A stretch of DNA of 64,000 bases from Prostheceraeus crozeri. Taxonomy: Eukaryota > Platyhelminthes > Polycladida > Euryleptidae. The DNA is taken from positions 42,047-106,046 of the forward strand of contig CAJQUW010012673.1 in NCBI GenBank assembly GCA_907163375.1. The letters are read 5' to 3'. The position numbers were made by a program, and so were the translations under genes. The notes under the pieces are model-generated. The model was not told where the DNA came from and ran no database searches. It was given only the letters and a program-made list of their open reading frames with translations. Positions 47,701 through 56,700 of this stretch are shown here, one piece after another. Within the stretch, counting starts at the first letter, position 1. Each line of letters begins with the position of its first letter.

Positions 47701-50700
47701 AGAATCCTATAACATGTATCCTACATTCTGACTGCTGAGCTTGAACAATTATGATTTATAACGTGTTCTTATTTCACGTCGTTTTTATTTCTGGAAGCTA
47801 CATGGCTGCAGATGTTTGGGTTCGTCCGGACTTATTTTGCCATGCAGAGAAGTCTGAAGTTGTTATCTGTCGAACTCCTTAGTGTAATACTTTCACGTAT
47901 TTAATGAGTGAAGCACTGTGATCAACCTACAGAAATTGTATATTTGAACACTGCAATCAATTTTCACTTCCAACATCATAATGTTGCGAGGAATTCCAAC
48001 AATAAAATGCTTATTCAATTATTTTCATTAAGCATCTTGACCTGTTTCACAACCTTCTTTATATGTTTCTGCGACTATAGGGTTGCCAAATGCATGCCTG
48101 TACTTCTTAAAGAACTCTAGGATATCGATCTTCTATATCCATTCTAGCGTATAGGTGGCCTAGCACACTTGGATTTCAATGCTCTTATCAATTGAAGCTT
48201 TTGCTTTACTCATTCTCTTCCATTATATTTCCGCTGAATATGAACACATCCGATGGGGTAAAGCGGATGGTCTCTAAATGTAGTGTCTATCTGCATCGTG
48301 GTCACTAGTGTGTGGGAGTTAGAAGCTTATATGGCTGTGCTATCCTATGAGTCTGCAGCTACGTTTTCCAGGGTTTGCAGACCGACATCTGAACACAGGT
48401 TGGTGTGAAAGTAATGCACAAATCGTTTATCGTTGTATGCGAACTTAAATTAATGAAAACATTCAAACCACATATTACTGGGTTGGTAGATTTTCAACCT
48501 GGGTCTACTGCAAGATGTGGATGTCAATATCTCATCGGAACTTCATACGAATGGAGGTGATAATTTTTCACTCTTTGCCTAGATGAGACCAACGACTTAA
48601 CTGGCAAGCCTGTTCCTAACAGTTGTTTTGTGTCGTCTGAGAGAATTCATATTCATTTGAATGTAGATTGGAGCGATATGATCAAAGCGCTGAAAGGTAA
48701 AGAAGAGCCACCAAAACTTATGCAGTAAAAAGTAATATTAATATATTCGTGTGTAATGTGGCGTATCCTTCATAATACTGAATTTTTGTAAGCTACAAGC
48801 AATGCATTCCGTCAACGATTTTGATCTTTTTGTAGTTATTGGTTACTTTCCTCCCAAAATTTGTCTACTATCTGTCAAAATTAGTCGTCGCAATAGCCCC
48901 AGATGCCTGTATTTAGGATATTTCCTTCATTCAAAAAATTGCAGTATGCAAATCTGACAAGCATAATTGAATTGGCGACGATAGTGTGGAGCACAACGAT
49001 ATCAGCAGCTTGATCTGACATTCTCTGATCGATGCATTTTAAGCAGATAGTACTTGAGGTCAACAAATTAAATTCGTAACAACGCGGGAAGTGATTATGA
49101 CCAAGCCAATATCCCTTTGTAATATACACAACTTCAAAAAGTGTGGTGTGGTCAACCCTGGGGTTGCCTTCTTCGACCTTCATGACTTGAAGTTTGGCCC
49201 AAAATCCATGCTAAAATTTGGAGGTTTTTTGCAATTACCATTTTAGGCTCCGTTTCCATTCCTCAAATTTTTCAAGGAAATTTCTCAATTTTTCTCATAG
49301 GCTAATCACAGGCCTGCTTAACCTGTTCTAGCCAAAGATACCTAGAATGCATTATATTTCACGATAATGGAGGATCAGTAAGCAACATTTCTTCAATTTA
49401 CTAGCTCATTAAGATTACAAGACCAATACATATTGTAAGTGTTTGCGTAGAATGGACAAATAACAAATGTATGGGCGAACCATGACCATCAAGCGTCTCC
49501 TGTGTGAGCCCTCAATCCGTTGATGAACTGAGCGCGCTACCCCAGAGCAGTAAATGCACAAGTGCCGTGCATTTTCAACGCCTATTCTTTGCTACAAGGT
49601 TATCACTTTCGTTTGGCTTGTCTCTCTCGATGAAATTTCACCAGAACATCTCCGGCACAAGAAGTTCGACAAGGCTCTTGCCAGACTGCCTCTGATGAAG
49701 CAGCTACACCATTTGTTGTATCTGTCCAATTTCGACAAGTTGAGCATGTGATGAAGTTGCAGTCGACACTATCTGAACAGACACTGCGCTGATATTTGCA
49801 GGTGACGGTGACTCCTGATATTTTTTGTTTTCTTTACATTTGTAGCTCATACTTTTATCCTGTTCTATCTAATGCAGCAGTTCCACTTGTCTGCTAATTT
49901 AGGAATTCGCGTTCACTTTCTGCAGTCATTAAGACTCGGCAAATCATGATTTTGTGACATCACAATTGCAAAGAGTTGGTTCAACCTTGATGAAAGCCCA
50001 CCTTTTATCCTCGTTCTCAAAAGTGGACGGATGCAAGGTTGTATCTGTCTATGCTACCTATTCTAAAACACATGACTCTCGGAGTAGCATTCATTTTGTC
50101 ATTCCCGTTGCATTAGGCCGTCTCGAATTATTGCAAGCTTGTCATTGAAGTATCGAGCGAAAATCATCATTCCTCATTCCAATCATCATTCAATGACTTT
50201 GTAATGCGAATGGCAAAGTATACATTATCTACGACGTGTAACGTTTCTACGAATATACATTGTATCCAAGACTCTGTGGCTGACGTAAACGATTGAAAAC
50301 TCTTCATGTCAAAAATCCGCGGGAAGATTGCGAGCACCCTGTATAGCATCAAGACTTTCTAAAGATATCCGTGCTCAAATGTTTATCAAAAATTTGACGT
50401 TTCACAACACTCTTGAAATGAAGTCATAAGGTAACATCGTGATGGTTTCCTCTCAGTGAGCAATTTCTATCTGACTACAAGATCCACCAGAGTTGGAACC
50501 GGCTGCATGTTCCGGCCTTAAAACATTAAGACTGGCCGACCTGGTCTGCCGCTTGCATCTCTCGCAGCCGGCTCGCTTGACTTAAATGTAGTTCGAATGA
50601 TTAATTGAGACCATGCGATAACCCAATACGGTTCTGCATGATCTTACATCAACGTACGTAAAGTGACTGTCTAATTGAAGCTGAAATTAAGTCGAATTAA

Positions 50701-53700
50701 CTCCTGAACTCTGATTCCATATTGTCCCGGCGGGTTGAAAGTCTTATTTGAGTGATCTATTGGACAGAAACTGACCATTCGAAAATTTCTAGCACCTGAG
50801 ATGTTCGATAACAATGGTAACCGCAAATCCAGGAAGGGTTGGCTGTTTTGGGTGACACCGGTCGGTCGTGACCGTTTCCAACTCTGACGTCCTCTGTTTG
50901 ACAAACTGGGATATTTACTTTTCTGGTCACATACCTTATTTCAATTCTACTATATTTAACTCGATAGCTTACATGTTTGTTTTATTGAAATATAATCTTA
51001 TAATTGCCGTAATTCTATAATGCAGTAATATGGACTGATGAGAACCTTTGTTTTTTTACTTTTGCTTATCCCTGCCCCACTCAAGGCACGGAGCCATCAA
51101 AGAGAGCTAGGGGTTGGGCAGCCTTCACACACCGCCAGCTCTTACTAGGTGAGAGCGCTGGTACCTCCCGACGCGGAGAGATCGCCACCCTAGACCTTCT
51201 GTAATTCCGTTTGCCAACTGAGCTATCTTTCTACCTATTATTGTAATTCAGAAATGATTCTAATGATTTTACTTTGATGGCTTATAATTGTGTTTATGTT
51301 GAATTGATGCTTTATTGCTAAGATGGTAGGCGGATTTGTGGTTTCAAGTGTCTTCTCAATTGAAATCGTCACCGCTGCTGGTGATGGTCAATGGTTCGTG
51401 ATTTACCTATTTAGATAATCATTACATGCTTATAGGGCTGTTGTCGGCTGATCGGTTTAGACCGTTTCTCGATGAATTGAACTTAGGAGGAAATGACAAC
51501 AGCAGAGGAAGAGCAGGAGAGAGAAGTACACACGGGGCAGAATAACTTACCAGCTGAGAATTATTTTCTCGTTAGCTAAAATCAGTTGAAACATGTAAAA
51601 ATTAAGTTACGCCAACCTTCTGACTGTAGCCCTCTACTAATTAAACCAACCGGTTGGTGGGGTCCTACTTCAACGTAGCGTGTTAAGTATCTCCGGGAAT
51701 TGAAACCCAGGACCCGGTTGCTGTGTCTGGGAAAGAAAAAAGAGATCAGTGGTGCGTCGACGTATATGTTAAATTACTGAACCTCTACTCCCAACCACCA
51801 GACAACACCTTACCAGTTTCGTATGACAGAGCAAAAGCAAGGTTTCATCACACAAGCACAGTATTAGTATTCAAGCATTTGCATTGATAGGCAGACAACA
51901 AGGAAACCCAAAGCATAACAACCAGAGATGTAACCGGTCGCCGGTCCGGTCTGAAAAATCAGACCGGCCAATACCGGCAGAGACAGTCACATCGGCATAA
52001 TTTCATCCGATGTGATGTGAGGAAGTGTCCTTCATGTTGAATCCATCATGTCAATCAGTAAATTGTTAATTTTAGCAGCCGTTTTCAAGGCACATTTACA
52101 TACGGTATGCGCTCTCCTCTAGGCGTGAAAACTTCTGTGCAGGCAATTCTGATATCTATCCGGTACGCACTTTCCCGTTCGATGCTTGATGACTTGATCA
52201 CGTGCTTTCACCAGCAAGGCGCGCGATCTTCTCAGGTAACAGTGGCTGTTTCTCGGTGCTAGGCATCTTTTGACTTAGTTAGGCCCTTCCAGCATATTTT
52301 TTCCCATTGCACTGCCAATGAAATTCTAGAACTTTTAATTGTTGTGAAAAATTAACATATAAAAATGTAATCACCTATGTCTCTTTCCATTAGGTGTAGC
52401 GTATGGGGAACTGAAGGATTTTAATCTGATAACTAAGCTTAGACTACATTTTGCCATACGTCTATGTAAAACAAAATCATGCAGAGTACCGCCACCGTCG
52501 TGTCCTTCTAAATCTCTAGCTTGTTGTCGTAAAATGTTACAAAGGTACGTTCAATAGATGATGCTGCATAAACCTAGCTCTAGACAAAATCAAATTAAGT
52601 GTTCCTAGCCTAGGCTAGGAATTGTAACATTCTAACATGTAGCTAGGGCCTGCTAAGCATATAACTGGCAGGTCTAGCCTACTATAAAGGACCTATGTGG
52701 TACAAGATGGGCCTATATATAAAGGCCTAAATATAGTGCATCGTAGGCCTGTACATTATATTAATGCCTACCTACAGCTATACATCAATCTTATGCTTAG
52801 TCTACTCTATGAGCCGATAGCCTAGTAGGCTCGCACATCAGGTTTCGGCCTCCAGCCTCCGTAACTGACCTCACGATAGGCCTATTCGCTTGTAATCTTA
52901 TGCGGTATCAAGTTATAGGCAACAATGTTTAACTCTATATATTCATCGAAAGATCCGGTCGCCGGTCCAATGCCGGTCGTCGGTCCACTGCCGGACGCCG
53001 GTGCCGGTCCGGTCTGGAATATTCCGGACCGGTTACATCTCTGATAACAACTCAAATGTTCGCTATTGCTGCACACACAAATGGAGTTCGACTGTGTAGT
53101 ACAAGTATGAATAGAGCGTTTTGAATTTAAAGTCGCGTTAGGAGAGATATCAATATAAAATACTTGTCTGAACTTGCAATCTTCGAAAGTACATATCTGG
53201 TTCTCTTTCAGAATAGATGACTTGCGCTTTACTGATGTTGCTTAGTTTACTGAAACCGCAATGAATAAAACCTCATTTGGTATAAAGTTGTGCATCAAAA
53301 TCCGTTTTGTAGGTTAAGTAGAATGTAGTTAATAACTTTGAAATGATAATTTGCTTTCTCAAGATGCAAGTGTAATACCACCTTATATCGTTAATGGAGA
53401 AGTAATTAGAGACATATACATCGACTAGAAAGCTGATTATTTCGTAAATTCAAACGAATTCTTATGATTGGATGAACATGAGTATGTAGTTTCAGTGTCA
53501 GCGATTATTTGACAGATTGGATGATATAAGAACCTGTTGTAATTTCCAGTGACGCATCAACTTCATGCGAGTGACTGAAGTCGTTAATATACAGAACGAA
53601 ATGGTCACCGTTTATGTGCTGCCGTTTTATAAACCACTGATAACAAAAGGCAGCTCTGTTTCACAGTAGAAAGTTGGTTGGATTCATATAAACAAGACAA

Positions 53701-56700
53701 CTAGTGCGATGTCATGGATATTGTGAAGCTTCATGCCGAACCGCGTAGGATTTGGATAGTACGTATGTGCGTGAGATTGATGGTTAATGCCAGGCGCTAG
53801 AAGATAAAGTTTATTGTCTTTCTGTTAACTTGCCAATCTGCTCTCATTCAAAACAGATAATTATTATTCATTGACTCTCTGCTGTCTACTATTTAGAGGA
53901 GAGCGATTGACGCTAGAAGATTAAAATATTAAGCGGATATATTTTCAAAGAAATGGGTTAATTAGACACAGGCGAGCGAAATTTTCATTGTATGCGGGTC
54001 TGGCGAGGTCATTGCATTGTGTTTGCGTGTGTATGTATAAGTGGAAATCGGCTATACGAGTGTATTTGTGCAGCGAAAACTAGCCTTGTCATGTGTGGTT
54101 AGTGTTGTCTATTGACGAATTTTAGGAAAAGGTTGGGTGTTAGTTTATTAAACCTAACTATACTCACGTAGAGAGGAATTATCACATTTGTTTGTGGAGG
54201 TGTTCTGACGTTGGGGATTTCTGTGATTTAGTTCAGCGGAATATGTAAACCATACCCCAAATTTGCTTTCATGTAAAAAAATCACTGATAATCTACCTGC
54301 ATGTATTATTCTTATATTTAATTGAAAACTAAGGGAATGTCAAGCTAACTTGTCTTTCATAGCAAATATCTTCCAATTAATTTGCTTTCTTCACGAAGCT
54401 ATCTTCAGGGAACTTGAACATCAGTGTTAAAAGATTGTTAACAAGCATACTATCTTGCATAAAATCCAAATGCTAAATGACTAATAGAGAAAAGACTGTA
54501 GAAATCATAGGAATAGAAATTCTCTCAGGCAGTCCATTTCACATTTGGAGTTGATATTCTGCCGCTGCTGTTGCTGGATGATTATATCGGACCCCGTGAT
54601 ATTGATGTCAAATCTATTGTCTGATTTTAGTGCATTTTTAGCACTGAAATGCGTGTTTATAAACAGATAATTTTTTATCTTTTGTTCATTTATTCTTTTC
54701 TACAGGTTATGCCGTAGAAAAGTTGTCAAATAACTACGACTAGGGAATAACCACTAGCACCATGGGTACCCATGAAAATCTTAAAAATTCTGACTTCAAT
54801 TATTAGTTGGAATTGAGGGCCATACGTTGAGGAAGTATGAACCACTAACGAAGTTTGCGATCTGATCGAATAGAAATTTTTTGAACCTAGTGGCTTGGTA
54901 TCTGTTAAGCATAGATTTTATACAAGCAATTAGTTGATTTTATAACATCTGTAGTCCATTACACCGAAACATTAATTCCTCAGGGCGTGATTATTTCCTG
55001 GATTAAAAAAAGTAGACTGCGAAGAACGGTCCATTCGGCATTCGGTAGGCCTATAGACATTGTTGCACACTGAATAGAAACTCAAGCTTGCATACTTTTG
55101 ATTGTACATCACAAGTGTTCACAAGGCATGTTGACATTCACTTCGGCATCGGATTCGTGCCCGACGTTTCTTCCGACGAGTGAGATTCGGGGCTCACACC
55201 TGTATTCCCAAGCTAATGTGATTCCGTGTTTTCTCGGAAAAACGTAGGAAAAACACAATAAAAATGGAAACCAGCTGATCGCTCACTTTGTCAGTCTAAA
55301 CCTATGCAATTTCTGTTTACAACATCACGCTCACGTTGTAAAGTTGTCAAGTAAATAATTCATTTCTTAGGTGTAACATGGAATGATTTTGGCCCGATCC
55401 ATGCCTCCCTCCCCCATGGGGTACCCAAAAATTGGGCTGAAAATGTACAAATAGAGTGATGCAATTTTCTTAATATTGAAGTCAAACTACAACAAAGCGC
55501 CCAACTTAACAGTGCTAAATATCATTTTCTAGATTTTCGTTGGGGGGAGGGGAATAGAAAAATGACGATTTGTCGTAAGTATGTCTGAAATGAATGGACC
55601 AAACCAATGCATTTGAAGGACTAATAATTACATCTGGTGATGGGTGCTGCACTAGCATTCAATGATATACAACTATTTTGCTCATCTAGTTTCGGCCCTC
55701 ATACCTTACTTTCCTCTATTATGTCCACATAATTCAAAATTCTTTCCAGGTATTGCCTATGTCCGGAAGGCAACAAGGAATCTTTCCGATGCGACAGCGA
55801 TATGCTCAAAGATCTGGGTTCTCAACGCCTAAAGACAATGTTAAATGAAAATGACTACAATAAAGTAATGGAGAAATTTAAACAACAATGTAAGTTTGCG
55901 CAGGGTTGCGTGTGCATTGAAAACCTGGTATTGAAATCTGTAATCGTTTTCTTTCAGTGAACGAATATCGCACTACAGGAAAATGCAGTAAACAACACAT
56001 GCGTATCGTTTGCGGCAGCTATTGTCTTGTAACGCATCTTTTTCCTGCTTTTCTCGATGGCAAACCCTCAACTGCAGTGAAGGCTGCTGAAGCCATTGAT
56101 TCTGAACGCTATCTAATGGGCTGGTTATCTTCATGTTACAAAGTCCACCTGAAGCACGGGTCTAACTCGGGTGGCACTCTTCTGCGCTCACCATCCACGT
56201 CCTCTAGAGATGGAAACTTCAGTAAGTATCTGACCAGAAGCGTTGATATCCTGAAATTTCAACTGATGCCGGAGTGTTTGATTTTTAAAGTATTTGATGG
56301 AAAGTACCAAAGACCGAACATATTTACTATGCTGTTATTGCTGTGTCGAACATTCTAGAGCACAAGCATTTTGTGAGTTCAGAAGGTTGATGGATGAAAA
56401 GTACGCAAATGAACGGGTAATTTTACATGCAGATAATTGTCAACTAACAAGTTAACTCATACCTACTTCCATTGAAATCTGATAAGAACGCAAAATAAAA
56501 GCTCTTGTGTAATAACAACTGCAACTTTATGATAAAATTTCGAATTCGCTAGTCAGCCAGCTTCCCTATTCTTTGATTCTTGACAAAAATCTAGATTCTA
56601 GAACAATTGTGTCGAATCATTTCGCCAAACGCTTTCTTACAGTAGGTAATTCTTAGTGAATTGAACCGCTTCGAAGAAAACTGATCAGATTACCAATTGA

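Larger units (their letters stand above)
22901..55749 (+). other. intron 3 of the Q-rich gene, about 32.8 kb
   Basis: GTGAGT donor, CTTTCCAG acceptor. It contains most of the window's transposons: the hAT/TTAA/Tc1/P stack, a BEL/Pao fossil, several CAG-ended elements and a SINE. 22901-26090 holds nothing I recognise apart from one short frame (23052-23212). 29600-31220 likewise shows nothing. Confidence 0.62.
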
